A stretch of DNA of 64,000 bases, taken from contig NZ_LMFQ01000024.1 of NCBI RefSeq assembly GCF_001426905.1, forward strand, positions 658,234-722,233, given 5' to 3'. How positions within the stretch are numbered: the stretch's first letter is position 1; each line of letters starts with the position of its first letter. This DNA comes from Caulobacter sp. Root1455 (GTDB lineage: Bacteria; Pseudomonadota; Alphaproteobacteria; Caulobacterales; Caulobacteraceae). This document shows, in pieces, positions 37,645 to 47,108 of this stretch. Made by a program: the position numbers and the translations under genes. The notes beneath the pieces are model-generated. The model saw nothing but the letters and a program-made list of their open reading frames with translations. It ran no database searches and was not told where the DNA came from.

Positions 37645-37881
37645 GTGCCCATGTCCTTCCCCGACCTCGAAGCCCGCCTGCACGACGCCTTTCCGGACGC
37701 CGAGATCGTGCTGACCGACCTGGCCGGCGACGGCGACCACTACAAGGCGCGCATCGTTTCGCCCGCCTTCCGGGGGCTCAATCGGGTCAAGCAGCACCAG
37801 ATGGTCAACCGCGCCCTGGCCGACGTGCTGGGCGGGGCGCTGCACGCCCTGGCCCTCGAAACCGCCGCCCCCACGGAGTAG
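37645..37881 (+). CDS. bolA: BolA family protein
   Basis: A 78-residue BolA/IbaG-type protein. The class II KH-like fold is shown by LEARLHDAFPDAEIVLTDLAGDGDHYKARIVS, with the conserved histidine for cluster binding in DGDHY, and the RVKQHQMVNRAL helix. A GTG at 37645 with CGGAG upstream is preferred over the ATG two codons later. It is the first gene of a run including the monothiol glutaredoxin at 38862, the known partner in BolA-Grx [2Fe-2S] complexes. Confidence 0.92.
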   Translation: MPMSFPDLEARLHDAFPDAEIVLTDLAGDGDHYKARIVSPAFRGLNRVKQHQMVNRALADVLGGALHALALETAAPTE

Positions 37882-37886
37882 ACGCC

Positions 37887-38783
37887 ATGCGCTATCGCCC
37901 CTTCGGAAGCGCGGGCGTGGCGGTCTCGGCGATCTCGCTGAGGCTGGAGGACCAGCCTCGCCTGCGGGGCGCGGACTGGCGCAAGCTGATCTTCGCGGCG
38001 CTGGAAAGCGGCATCAACACCTTCGAGCTCGACGGCGTCTCGCCGGCCCTGATCGAGGGCGCGACCGAGGCCTTCTCGACGGTCGAGCGGCGGCTGCTGT
38101 TCATCGGCTGGCGGCTGCGCGGCGCCAGCGACCGCGCGCTGCGGGCCCAGGCCGTCCACGACATGATCGAGCAGGCCCTGGACCGCACCGGCCTGGGCCA
38201 CCTGGACCTGGCCACCCTGGACGATCCGGACACCAATGCCTTCCCCGCCGAGACCCTGGAACAGCTGAAGGCCCTGCGCGGGGCGCGGCTGATCCGCCTG
38301 CTGGGCGTGGCCGGGGCCGGCGAAAAGTTCGACGCCTATGTCGCCTCGGGCCAGTTCGAGGCCATGGCCACGCCGTTCAACCTGGCTTCGGGCTGGGTGG
38401 AGCGCAATCGCGTGCGCGCGGCCATGACCCGTGAGATGGCGGTGATCGCCCAGGACTACTGGCCCGACGTGCTGCACGAGGAGCACAAGCACAGCTTCCT
38501 GCCCAAGCCCTCGCTGTGGCGGCGTCGCACCGACCCGCTGGCCGATGTCGGCGGCTACGACTTCCTGCGCAACACGCCTGGCTGGAACGCCCAGCAGATC
38601 TGCCTGGCCTACGCCCTGACCGAACCGTCCCTGGCCACCGTCCAGGTCACGGCCGGCTCGCCCGCCGAAATCGAAGCCCTGGCGGCGATGGCAGAGCGCG
38701 ACCTGCCCACCGGCTGCGCGGCCCAGATCGAGATGGCCCGCTTCTCGGCCCAGCAGGCGGAACGGTCAAAGCGTCGCGCCTGA
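37887..38783 (+). CDS. aldo/keto reductase-fold protein lacking the catalytic tetrad
   Basis: A 298-residue protein that starts like an aldo/keto reductase (MRYRPFGSAGVAVSAISL) and follows the barrel pattern (AALESGINTFELDGVSPALIEGA; LDRTGLGHLDLATLDDPD; IRLLGVAGAGEKF). The normal catalytic residues are missing: no Asp and Tyr in the INTFELDGVSP segment (usually IN-x-FDTA-x-Y), Gly-Trp instead of Thr-Lys in LFIGWRL, and Asp instead of His in LATLDDPD. It starts 5 bp after bolA and precedes grxD by 78 bp. It is probably a non-enzymatic partner or ligand-binding protein. Confidence 0.85.
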   Translation: MRYRPFGSAGVAVSAISLRLEDQPRLRGADWRKLIFAALESGINTFELDGVSPALIEGATEAFSTVERRLLFIGWRLRGASDRALRAQAVHDMIEQALDRTGLGHLDLATLDDPDTNAFPAETLEQLKALRGARLIRLLGVAGAGEKFDAYVASGQFEAMATPFNLASGWVERNRVRAAMTREMAVIAQDYWPDVLHEEHKHSFLPKPSLWRRRTDPLADVGGYDFLRNTPGWNAQQICLAYALTEPSLATVQVTAGSPAEIEALAAMAERDLPTGCAAQIEMARFSAQQAERSKRRA

Positions 38784-38861
38784 GGCCGCGATGCGGCGCC
38801 AAGGCTTGACCCGGAGGGGCGCGGCGCCTAGCTGAGAGCCTACGCCCAAGGATTTTGTTCC

Positions 38862-39203
38862 ATGACCGACGTCGCCTCCTCCCCCGCTATCGACTTCATC
38901 GCCAAGACCGTGGCCGAAAATCCCGTGGTCCTGTTCATGAAAGGCGTGCCGGATCAGCCGCGCTGCGGCTTCTCGTCGGTCACGGTGCAGATCCTCGACC
39001 ACCTCGGCGTGTCGTTCATCGGCGTCGACGTGCTGCAGGACGACGAACTGCGCCAAGGCGTCAAGACCTTCACCGACTGGCCGACCATCCCCCAGCTCTA
39101 CGTCAAGGGCGAGTTCATCGGCGGCAGCGACATCGTCCGCGAGATGTTCCAGTCGGGCGAACTGAAGACCCTCCTGGCCGAGCAGGGCCTGATCGAGGCT
39201 TGA
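38862..39203 (+). CDS. grxD: monothiol glutaredoxin (Grx4 type)
   Basis: A 113-residue monothiol glutaredoxin with the active-site CGFS (MKGVPDQPRCGFSS at about 26-39), the TDWPTIPQLYVKGEFIGG glutathione-binding block and a GGSDI helix start. It carries a [2Fe-2S] cluster with glutathione and works with BolA in iron regulation and cluster delivery. The next gene starts within its stop codon. Confidence 0.96.
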   Translation: MTDVASSPAIDFIAKTVAENPVVLFMKGVPDQPRCGFSSVTVQILDHLGVSFIGVDVLQDDELRQGVKTFTDWPTIPQLYVKGEFIGGSDIVREMFQSGELKTLLAEQGLIEA

Positions 39204-39619
39204 GTAAAGCCTTCGTCCCGCCCAGCGACGCCTTCAAGCTGACCTTCGAACCGAAGGCGTCGGAGATCGACGCCAACGGCCACGTCAACAACGTGGTCTA
39301 CCTGGCCTGGGGCCAGGACCTGGCCATCGCCCATTGGGACGCCTGGGCCACGCCCGAGGAGCGGGCTCCGTGGAGCTGGGTCGCCCGCCGCCACGAGATC
39401 GACTACCGCCGCGAACTGCTGCCGCACGAGATCGCCACCGGCTACACCTGGGTGGGCGAGCTGAAGGGCCCGCGCTTCGAGCGCTTCTTCCGCATCGACG
39501 GCCCCGACGGCGAGATGTGCGCCCAGAGCCGCACCGACTGGGTGCTGATCGACATCGCCGCCAAGCGCCCGGCGCGGGTGCTGCCCTGGATGGTCGAGCG
39601 GTTCACGCCCAAGGGGTGA
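39200..39619 (+). CDS. acyl-CoA thioesterase (4HBT family)
   Basis: A 139-residue hot-dog fold protein. ASEIDANGHVNNVVYLAWGQ near residues 16-35 holds the family aspartate and asparagine; EIDYRRELLPHEIATGYTWV is the central strand region. It resembles YbgC-type thioesterases that hydrolyse acyl-CoA or acyl-ACP. The start is a TTG at 39200 overlapping the grxD stop by 4 bp (TTGA), so it is translationally coupled to grxD. An upstream in-frame extension runs inside grxD in another frame and is rejected. Confidence 0.85.
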   Translation: MSKAFVPPSDAFKLTFEPKASEIDANGHVNNVVYLAWGQDLAIAHWDAWATPEERAPWSWVARRHEIDYRRELLPHEIATGYTWVGELKGPRFERFFRIDGPDGEMCAQSRTDWVLIDIAAKRPARVLPWMVERFTPKG

Positions 39620-39643
39620 GACCCTCTCTCCCTTCCCTATGAT

Positions 39644-39677
39644 TCCGCTCATCCCGGCGAATGCCGGGATGAGCGGA
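39644..39677. repeat. REP-like hairpin (CCGCTCATCC family), copy 2
   Basis: TCCGCTCATCCCGGC (39644-39658) pairs perfectly with GCCGGGATGAGCGGA (39663-39677) around GAAT. It lies between two convergent genes and could end transcription, although it lacks a T-run. Confidence 0.8.
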
Positions 39678-39687
39678 GGTGGGGAGT

Positions 39688-40056
39688 TCAGTTCACTGGA
39701 TTCAGGAGCCGAACGGTCGCCGCCCCGGCCAGACCCAGTTCATCGTAGCTGAAATTGACCTCCACCACGTTCGGCGCCGCCTTGCAGACGTCCAGCCGTT
39801 TGCGGGCGAAGGCGATCGTTCGATCGCGGCCGGCCTGTCCCGCATAGAACGTGAAGTCGGCTTTGGTCGTGCAGCCATGCGACAGGACTTTCAGGGCAAG
39901 GCCCATGGGTCCCGCTTGAGCGCCCTTGAGCGCCTCGAGCTCGCCTGCCTCCTGCCCCGGCCGCACAACCAGCGTGACGCCCCCGCCCCGCGTCGCGCAG
40001 CCGCCGAAGACCAGCAGCAGTCCGGTCACCAGCAGTCGGCGTCGGTCGAAGGTCAT
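39688..40056 (-). CDS. hypothetical lipoprotein
   Basis: A 122-residue protein with a lipoprotein signal (RRRLLVTGLLLVFGGC, Cys20). The mature part has two further cysteines (SHGCTTKAD, LDVCKAAP) likely to pair, and ends ELGLAGAATVRLLNPVN. No family recognised. Convergent with the thioesterase gene and divergent from the serine hydrolase gene. Confidence 0.7.
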   Translation of the reverse strand: MTFDRRRLLVTGLLLVFGGCATRGGGVTLVVRPGQEAGELEALKGAQAGPMGLALKVLSHGCTTKADFTFYAGQAGRDRTIAFARKRLDVCKAAPNVVEVNFSYDELGLAGAATVRLLNPVN

Positions 40057-40143
40057 GCGAAGCCTTTGGGGCGCCTTGGCAAGGACGAGAAACTGAGCCC
40101 TAGTTTGCCCACGGCTCGGCCGCGCGCAACCGACGAGACTTCA

Positions 40144-41304
40144 GTGCTTCGCAAATTCGCTTCGATCGCTTCGGTGGCGGCGTGCCTGGCCGCCGCGCCT
40201 CCCGCCCTCCCCGCCGACGCTCCCCTCAAGGATTACGGGCCCCTCGACGCCGAGGCCGCCCGGTTGATGGCGGTCGGCAAGATCCCGGGCCTGGCCTATG
40301 CGGTGATCGAGCACGGCGAGGTCGCCCACGTCAGCGCCCAGGGCTGGCGCAACGTCGAACAGAAAGCCCCGCTGACGCCCGACACGGTGATGTACGGCGC
40401 CTCGATCACCAAGGCGGCCTTCGGCCAGTACCTGCTGATGCTGGTCGACGACGGCAAGCTGGACCTGGACACGCCGATCAAGGCCTACCTGCCCAAGCCT
40501 TTGCCCGACTACGACAATTACAGGGACCTGGCCGGCGATCCGCGCTGGGAGAAGATCACCCCGCGCATGCTGATGACCCACACGGCGGGCTTCCCCAATT
40601 TCCGCTGGCTGAACGCCGACGAGAAGCTGGACATCAAGGCCGATCCCGGCACGCGCTACATCTATTCCGGCGAGGGGCTGAACCTGATGCAGTTCGTCGT
40701 CGAGCAGGGCCTGGGGCTGCAGGTCGGCGACGAGATGAACCGCCGGATCTTCCAGCCCCTGGGCATGACCCGGAGCGCCATGAGCTGGCGGCCCGACTTT
40801 CGACCCAACCTGGCCGACGGCTACCATGAAGACGGCAAGTTCGAGGCGCACGACGAGCGGAGCAGCGTGAAGGCGGCCGGCTCACTGGACACCACGATCA
40901 ACGACCTGTCGAAGCTGGCCGCCGCCATGGTCTCGGGCCGCGGCCTCTCGGCCAAGGCGGCCGCCGAGCGGACCAAGCCCAGCTTCCCGATCGTCAACGC
41001 CCATCAGTTCCCGCCGACCCTGGCGGGCGGAAACCCGGACAACGCCAGGATCGGCCTGGCGGCGGGGATCGGCGTGGTGGTGTTCGACGGCCCGCAAGGC
41101 CACGCCTTCTTCAAGGGCGGCCATAACGACATAACCGACAACACGATGGTCTGCGTCGAACGCGGCCGGCGCTGCATCGTGATCCTGACCAACAGCGGCG
41201 TCGGTCAGCGGGTCTTCCCGCCGCTGGTCAAGGCGGCTCTGGGCGAGACGGGTGTTCCGTGGGGCTGGGAATACAATCCCATCCGGCCGGTGGAAGCGCC
41301 CTAG
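40144..41304 (+). CDS. exported serine hydrolase, class C beta-lactamase/EstB type
   Basis: A 386-residue penicillin-binding-protein-like hydrolase with a signal peptide ending PALPADA near residue 25. The SxxK motif is Ser-Ile-Thr-Lys in YGASITKAAF (about 86-89), the tyrosine motif is YSGEGLN near 177 (Y-x-G rather than Y-x-N, as in esterases), and the late motif is GGHND near 329 in place of K-T-G. It probably acts as an esterase or peptidase rather than a beta-lactamase. The GTG start at 40144 gives the best signal peptide. Confidence 0.87.
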   Translation: MLRKFASIASVAACLAAAPPALPADAPLKDYGPLDAEAARLMAVGKIPGLAYAVIEHGEVAHVSAQGWRNVEQKAPLTPDTVMYGASITKAAFGQYLLMLVDDGKLDLDTPIKAYLPKPLPDYDNYRDLAGDPRWEKITPRMLMTHTAGFPNFRWLNADEKLDIKADPGTRYIYSGEGLNLMQFVVEQGLGLQVGDEMNRRIFQPLGMTRSAMSWRPDFRPNLADGYHEDGKFEAHDERSSVKAAGSLDTTINDLSKLAAAMVSGRGLSAKAAAERTKPSFPIVNAHQFPPTLAGGNPDNARIGLAAGIGVVVFDGPQGHAFFKGGHNDITDNTMVCVERGRRCIVILTNSGVGQRVFPPLVKAALGETGVPWGWEYNPIRPVEAP

Positions 41305-41642
41305 GCGGCCTTTGAAAGGGTCCCGCGCAGGCGGGCGGCCACGTCGCCCAGGGTGATGCGCGACAGGGCCGCGTCGACGTCGGGGGCGCCCTCGGCGGCC
41401 ATCGAGGCGGCGAGGCCGGCGGTGAAGTCGGTAATGGCGGTGATGTGCTGGGCCAGCATGTCGACCATGTGCAGTTCCTGCATCACCTCCATCCGCGCCT
41501 CCATTGGCACGTGCTCAAGGAGCTGGCCGAGCGCGCTGTCCAGATGGCCGCACGACACCGCGGCGATCGACATCTCGGCTGACAGGGCCTCCAGCAGGCC
41601 GGCGATGCCGGTGGTCTTCTGGACTTCGAGCGTCATGGTCAT
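41301..41642 (-). CDS. hypothetical helical protein (113 aa)
   Basis: A 113-residue cytoplasmic, almost fully helical protein. The central region MQELHMVDMLAQHITAITDFTAGLAASM has evenly spaced hydrophobic residues suggesting a coiled coil or four-helix bundle; one cysteine is present (AAVSCGHLD). GGGGGAAAA before the ATG at 41642 supports the start. No family is recognised; the pattern is loosely like chemotaxis phosphatase-type bundles but without their motifs. The stop overlaps the serine hydrolase end by 4 bp. Confidence 0.7.
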   Translation of the reverse strand: MTMTLEVQKTTGIAGLLEALSAEMSIAAVSCGHLDSALGQLLEHVPMEARMEVMQELHMVDMLAQHITAITDFTAGLAASMAAEGAPDVDAALSRITLGDVAARLRGTLSKAA

Positions 41643-41742
41643 GGCTTTTCCCCCAAGCGTTTCAAACTGATAGCGCCACGGGCGTTGTCGCAGGGTTAAG
41701 GCCGGGGGAAACCTTGGCCGGGGCGACGGATTGTCGCGAATT

Positions 41743-42684
41743 TCAGCTCCAGGGGCCGATCCGACGTCCGTCGCCGACCGGTACGGCCGTGCCGACCCGA
41801 CTCCGCGTCGCCTGGCTGACGCCCAGGCGCAGCAGGGCCTCGACCCGGTTGTGGGTGGCCGGGTGGGTCGAGAACAGGCTGTCGCCGCCCCCATTCGCCC
41901 TTTTGCCCGACAGCGGGTTGATGATGAACAGGTGCGCGGTGGCCGGATTGCGCTCGGCCTCGACGTTGACCGCGCCGCCGCGGGCATAGGCCTCGATCTT
42001 TTCCAGCGCCCGGGCCAGGGCCCGGCCGTCGCCGGCGATCTCGGCGCCGATGCGGTCGGCCTCGTATTCGCGCGAGCGGCTGACGGCCATCTGCACAAGC
42101 ATCGCGGCGATCGGCGCCAGGATGGCCAGGGCGATGGTCCCGATCAAGCCGCCCGGACGCTCGTCGTCGTCGCGCGAGCCGCCGAAGAAGAAGGCGAAAT
42201 TCGCCAGGGCCGAGATCGCGCCGGCGATGGTGGCCGTCACGGTCATGGTCAGGGTGTCGCGGTTCTTCACGTGGGCCAGCTCGTGGGCCATGACGCCGCG
42301 GATCTCGTCGCGGTCCAGCAGGCCCAGCAGGCCGGTGCTGGCGGCCACGGCGGCGTGAGTGGGATCGCGGCCGGTGGCGAAGGCGTTGGGCTGCTCGCTG
42401 TCGATCACCGTGATGCGCGGCCGCGGCAGGCCGGCACGCCGGGCCAGGTCCTCGACGTCGGCGACGTACTGGCGGACCATCGGCACGGGATGGCCGGCGT
42501 CGACCTCGACCGCGCCGTACATCCGCAGCACGATCTTGTCGGCGTTCCAGTACGAGAACAGATTCATGCCCACGGCGAACACCAGGGCGATCAGCATGCC
42601 GGTCGGGCCGCCGATCATGTAGCCGGCCCCGACGAACAGCGCCGTCAGGCCGGCCAGGAGGACGAAGGTCTTGATGTGGTTCAT
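41743..42684 (-). CDS. htpX: HtpX-family membrane zinc metalloprotease
   Basis: A 313-residue M48 protease of the inner membrane. Two N-terminal hydrophobic segments (about 5-45) precede [17 protein letters not shown] and the zinc site HELAH near residue 135. Two further membrane segments lie near 150-170 and 188-205, followed by [11 protein letters not shown] with the third ligand. It degrades misfolded membrane proteins and works with FtsH in other bacteria. Its gene starts 15 bp after the zinc-ribbon gene, so they form an operon. Confidence 0.96.
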   Translation of the reverse strand: MNHIKTFVLLAGLTALFVGAGYMIGGPTGMLIALVFAVGMNLFSYWNADKIVLRMYGAVEVDAGHPVPMVRQYVADVEDLARRAGLPRPRITVIDSEQPNAFATGRDPTHAAVAASTGLLGLLDRDEIRGVMAHELAHVKNRDTLTMTVTATIAGAISALANFAFFFGGSRDDDERPGGLIGTIALAILAPIAAMLVQMAVSRSREYEADRIGAEIAGDGRALARALEKIEAYARGGAVNVEAERNPATAHLFIINPLSGKRANGGGDSLFSTHPATHNRVEALLRLGVSQATRSRVGTAVPVGDGRRIGPWS

Positions 42685-42699
42685 GGCTCTAGCTGGGGA

Positions 42700-43011
42700 T
42701 CAGTCGAAGATGTCGAACAGGTCGAAGCGCTTCTTCTTGCCGTAGTGGCCCTGGTGGCGGCGCTCGTCGTCGTGGCGGTAGTCATTTGGACGATGGTCCG
42801 GGCGATGGTCGGAGCGCTCGCGGGGCCTGTCGTAGTCGGGGAGGCGCGGCGTGGCCGCCTGAGGCTCGCCCCGCTCCATGGCCATCAGCTTCTCCAGCTC
42901 GCCGCGGTCCAGCCACACGCCCCGGCACTGGGGGCACATGTCGAACTCGACGCTGGCGCGCTGCACGGCCTGCATGGAGGCGTCGCAGTTGGGGCACATC
43001 AGAAGCGGCAT
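42700..43011 (-). CDS. TFIIB-type zinc-ribbon protein
   Basis: A 103-residue protein starting MPLLMCPNCDASM with the second half of the zinc ribbon CPQCRGVWLDRGELEKL (family zf-TFIIB). A charged tail of His/Arg/Asp (about 65-92) and a KKKRFDLFDIFD end follow. It likely binds one zinc with four cysteines. Function unknown. It is the first gene of the htpX operon, so a role in membrane-protein quality control is possible. Confidence 0.88.
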   Translation of the reverse strand: MPLLMCPNCDASMQAVQRASVEFDMCPQCRGVWLDRGELEKLMAMERGEPQAATPRLPDYDRPRERSDHRPDHRPNDYRHDDERRHQGHYGKKKRFDLFDIFD

Positions 43012-43220
43012 CGGGCGGTCCCTGTCCTGTTGATGGACGGGTGTTCCCGAAGCTGAGCCGGCGGTGGAGGGAGGGGGACAACCGGACCCAGACATCGAGA
43101 ACACCCGATGCGGTCCGACATCACGAGTGCTTGCATCACTCGCCAGAGGGGCCCGGCCCGCTCTTCAGAATTAGGAGGCCCTTGTGGCGGTTCAAGGGGC
43201 CTTAGACAAAAAATGAAGGC

Positions 43221-43328
43221 CCTCCCCCTGTGGGGGAGGCGATCGCGCAGCGATCGGTGGGGGGATTTCCGAGGTGGGACCACTCCCCCCTCCGGCCCAT
43301 TCGGGCCGCCTCCCCCACAGGGGGAGGG
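43221..43328. repeat. REP-like inverted repeat (CTCCCCCTGTGGGGGAG family), copy 3
   Basis: Similar to 18479-18588: CCCTCCCCCTGTGGGGGAGG at the left and a mirrored CTCCCCCACAGGGGGAGG at the right with internal CGATCGCGCAGCGATCG. It occupies the 380-bp gene-free stretch 43012-43394 together with the terminator at 43341; 43012-43220 shows no gene. Confidence 0.85.
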
Positions 43329-43340
43329 CTTTGAGCAACA

Positions 43341-43370
43341 AAAAGGCCCCGGGTTCCCCCGGGGCCTTTT
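43341..43370. terminator. terminator after rpsD (bidirectional form)
   Basis: AAAAGGCCCCGGG (43341-43353) pairs with CCCGGGGCCTTTT (43358-43370) around a 4-base loop. It is 24 bp past the rpsD stop codon. Confidence 0.9.
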
Positions 43371-43394
43371 CGTTCGTCTCGCAGTGAACGCGTC

Positions 43395-44012
43395 TTACGA
43401 AGCGTAGAATTCGACGACGAGGTTCGGTTCCATCTTCACCGGGTACGGCACTTCGGCCAGTTCCGGAGCGCGGACGAAAGTGGCTTGCAGGCCCTTGGCG
43501 TCCACGGTGATGTAGTCGCAGAAGTCACGTTCGGCCGAAGCCACGGCTTCCAGGACCAGCGCCATGTTGCGCGACTTTTCGCGGACGGTGATCACGTCGC
43601 CGGCCTTGCAGCGGTAGGACGCGATGTTCACGCGCTTGCCGTTCACCTGCACGTGGCCGTGGTTCACGAACTGACGGGCGGCGAACACGGTCGGCACGAA
43701 CTTGGCGCGGTAGACGATGGCGTCCAGGCGCGACTCGAGCAGGCCGATCAGGTTTTCCGAGGTGTTGCCCTTGCGGCGCGCGGCTTCCTCGTAGGTGCGC
43801 GAGAACTGCTTCTCGGTCAGGTTGCCGTAGTAGCCCTTCAGCTTTTGCTTGGCGCGCAGCTGCAGACCGAAGTCCGAGACTTTCTGCTTGCGGCGCTGGC
43901 CGTGCTGGCCGGGGCCGTAGGACCGCTGGTTCACCGGCGACTTCGGCCGGCCCCAGAGGTTTTCGCCCATACGGCGGTCGATCTTGTACTTGGCGCTATG
44001 GCGCTTGGACAT
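43395..44012 (-). CDS. rpsD: 30S ribosomal protein S4
   Basis: A 205-residue ribosomal protein S4, which nucleates 30S assembly on 16S rRNA. It has the N-terminal [19 protein letters not shown] without the zinc cysteines and the S4 RNA-binding domain [34 protein letters not shown]. Length matches alphaproteobacterial S4. AAAAGAGTG precedes the ATG. It stands alone with its own terminator rather than in an rpsM-rpsK operon, as is usual in this class. Confidence 0.98.
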   Translation of the reverse strand: MSKRHSAKYKIDRRMGENLWGRPKSPVNQRSYGPGQHGQRRKQKVSDFGLQLRAKQKLKGYYGNLTEKQFSRTYEEAARRKGNTSENLIGLLESRLDAIVYRAKFVPTVFAARQFVNHGHVQVNGKRVNIASYRCKAGDVITVREKSRNMALVLEAVASAERDFCDYITVDAKGLQATFVRAPELAEVPYPVKMEPNLVVEFYAS

Positions 44013-44211
44013 AAGTCACTCTTTTAGTTCGATCCGAGCCGGCGCCCTCGGGAGGGTGCGATCTCAACGGCGGCTTCGGGTCATTCCGTCATGCGTTTTT
44101 CACGCCGTCCGGCGAGCCGGCGGCGAGAAGGGGCGGTTTATGACGGAGGGGCGGCGGGGAGTCAACGGACAGGACCGGCGCACCACCGGATAAATCGGCT
44201 GATCGACGCAC

Positions 44212-45060
44212 TCAAAGCCGCGCCGCGTGCCACGCCACGTGGTCTCCGAGGAAGGTGGCGATGAAGAAGTAGCTGTGGTCGTAGCCGTCCTGGCGGCGGA
44301 CGGTGACCTTGCGGCCGGCCTTGGCGGCGGCGGCTTCGATCAGCTGAGGCTTCAACTGGCTTTCCAGGAAGCTGTCGGCCAGACCCTGGTCGATCAGGAT
44401 CTCGTCGAAGCTGGCCCCCGCCCCGTCCTCGATCAGGGCCATGGCGTCGTGGGCCCGCCAGGCGGCGCGGTCGGGGCCCAGATAGGCGGTCATGGCCTTT
44501 TCGCCCCACGGGCAGTTCAGCGGCGAGACGATCGGCGAGAAGGCGCTGACCGATTTGAACAGGTCCGGATTGCGCAAGGCGATGGTCAGGGCGCCGTGGC
44601 CGCCCATCGAGTGGCCGGAGATGCCGCGCCGGGCCGGATCCAGCGGGAAGGCGCCGTCAACGGTCTCCAGCAGGTCCTTGGTGACGTAGGAATACATCTT
44701 GAAGTGCGGCGCCCACGGTGCCTGGGTGGCGTCGACATAGAAGCCCGCCCCCTGCCCCAGGTCGTAGGCCGGATCATCGGCGACGCCCTCTCCGCGCGGA
44801 CTGGTGTCGGGGGCGACGATGGCGATCCCGTGCTTGGCGGCATGCGCGTAGACGCCCGACTTGATGGTGAAATTGTCCTCGGTGCAGGTCAGGCCCGACA
44901 GCCAGACGAGGTAGGGGAACGGTCCCTCCCCGCCATCCTTTGCTTGGGGGGGCGTCCAGATCGTAAACCGCATCGGCGTGCCGGTGCTGGGGCTGTCGTG
45001 CCGACAGTAGCGCAGCGTCCCGCCCTGGGTGCGGTGGGTGGCGAGAGTTTCGACGGTCAT
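44212..45060 (-). CDS. fghA: S-formylglutathione hydrolase
   Basis: A 282-residue alpha/beta hydrolase of the esterase D family, which converts S-formylglutathione to formate and glutathione. The nucleophile is Ser in GISGHSMGGHGAL (about 150). The late histidine is in DGYDHSYFF, and LVWLSGLTCTEDNF is the family oxyanion region. It starts 1 bp after the stop of adhC, the preceding step of the pathway, so the two are one operon. Confidence 0.96.
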   Translation of the reverse strand: MTVETLATHRTQGGTLRYCRHDSPSTGTPMRFTIWTPPQAKDGGEGPFPYLVWLSGLTCTEDNFTIKSGVYAHAAKHGIAIVAPDTSPRGEGVADDPAYDLGQGAGFYVDATQAPWAPHFKMYSYVTKDLLETVDGAFPLDPARRGISGHSMGGHGALTIALRNPDLFKSVSAFSPIVSPLNCPWGEKAMTAYLGPDRAAWRAHDAMALIEDGAGASFDEILIDQGLADSFLESQLKPQLIEAAAAKAGRKVTVRRQDGYDHSYFFIATFLGDHVAWHAARL

Positions 45061-45061
45061 C

Positions 45062-46171
<1,110 letters not shown>

Positions 46172-46281
46172 GGCGGGATCTCCGGATGTCGAGTCGGCGG
46201 CACCTTGCCAAGGCTTGGCGGCGCGAGCCAGTCCCGTCCGGCGGCGATCCGCCGGGGCGCGCGAAGTGATGTAAAAAATAA

Positions 46282-46335
46282 TTGACATTGTGGCAGCCAC
46301 GGCGCACTGAATGTTCGAAATCTTTTACATTATGG
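46282..46335. promoter_or_regulatory. direct repeat in control region of membrane protein/XRE pair
   Basis: TTGACATTGTGG (46282-46293) and TTTACATTATGG (46324-46335) are 42 bp apart, about four helical turns. The first contains a perfect -35 TTGACA. They are candidate sites for the XRE protein encoded at 46754. Confidence 0.35.
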
Positions 46336-46343
46336 AGCCGGTC

Positions 46344-46754
46344 ATGGCCTTGCGGGAAAAGAGTGCGTGGATTTCGTTCTGGACGACCCTGATCGTCTAC
46401 GGGGCCTATTTCGCCTATGTGGGCCAGGCGGCGGCCGCCGGTCGCCCGGTCGGTTTCGCCGGGCCGCTGACCACCTGCATCTTCGTGCTGGTGGTGCTGC
46501 AGGTGGGGCTGCAGATCGTGATGGCCGCCCTGAACCGCGAGCCGCGCGGGCCTCAGGACGAGCGCGAGCGGCTGATCGACCTGACGGCCTCGACCCACGC
46601 CTTCTACGTGCTGCAGGTGGCGGCGATGGGCGCGGCGGTGACGGTCTATTTCTTCGACAAGACCCTGATGGCCAACGCGGTGATCCTGGCCCTGGCGGTG
46701 TCGGAGCTGGCCCGGCACGGCGGCGTCATCCTCGGCTATCGGCGGGCCTGCTGA
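46344..46754 (+). CDS. small four-helix membrane protein
   Basis: A 136-residue integral membrane protein with four hydrophobic segments (about 8-27, 37-60, 84-104 and 109-130) and a charged cytoplasmic loop NREPRGPQDERERLIDL between the second and third. The loop form (DERE) is like DUF2178-type proteins that are paired with small XRE regulators. GGAGCCGGTC before 46344 decides the start over ATGs at 46311 and 46332. Its stop overlaps the XRE start codon. Confidence 0.8.
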   Translation: MALREKSAWISFWTTLIVYGAYFAYVGQAAAAGRPVGFAGPLTTCIFVLVVLQVGLQIVMAALNREPRGPQDERERLIDLTASTHAFYVLQVAAMGAAVTVYFFDKTLMANAVILALAVSELARHGGVILGYRRAC

Positions 46755-46969
46755 TGCCCGCCCCGCCCCCGATCCGCAACGACATCCGCCGCCTGCGCTT
46801 CGAGCACGGCGAGATGACCCAGGCCGACCTGGCGCAGCGCATCGGCATGACCCGCCAGACGATCGCCGCCATCGAACAGGGCAAGTACTCGCCCTCGCTG
46901 GAGGCGGCGTTCAGGATCGCCCAGGTGTTCGGGGTGGGGCTCGAACGGGTGTTCCAGTGGGAGGGCTAG
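46754..46969 (+). CDS. small XRE-family helix-turn-helix regulator
   Basis: A 71-residue protein consisting of a single lambda-repressor-type domain: MTQADLAQRIGMTRQTIAAIEQGKYSPSLEAAFRIAQVFGV. This is the YgzD-type minimal regulator. Its ATG shares a base with the stop of the membrane protein gene (TGATG), so translation is coupled. Such pairs are widespread and presumed to form a membrane-tethered regulatory unit; the direct repeat upstream is a candidate target. Confidence 0.92.
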   Translation: MPAPPPIRNDIRRLRFEHGEMTQADLAQRIGMTRQTIAAIEQGKYSPSLEAAFRIAQVFGVGLERVFQWEG

Positions 46970-46990
46970 GATGCCCCGCCGAAACGAAAA

Positions 46991-47077
46991 CCTCGTCCTT
47001 CGACAAGCTCAGGATGAGGTTTTCCACTGCACCGCCCGCACGTTTCGTCCTCATCCTGAGCCTGTCGAAGGACGAGG
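46991..47077. repeat. REP-like inverted pair (CCTCATCC...GGACGAGG family)
   Basis: Arms 46991-47019 and 47049-47077 are inverted copies of the same 29-base unit seen at 19986-20071 with a 29-base spacer. It lies between the convergent XRE and DUF1254 genes. Confidence 0.85.
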
Positions 47078-47108
47078 ACCGCGCACAGAGCGTGACGGTC
47101 GGTAAGCT

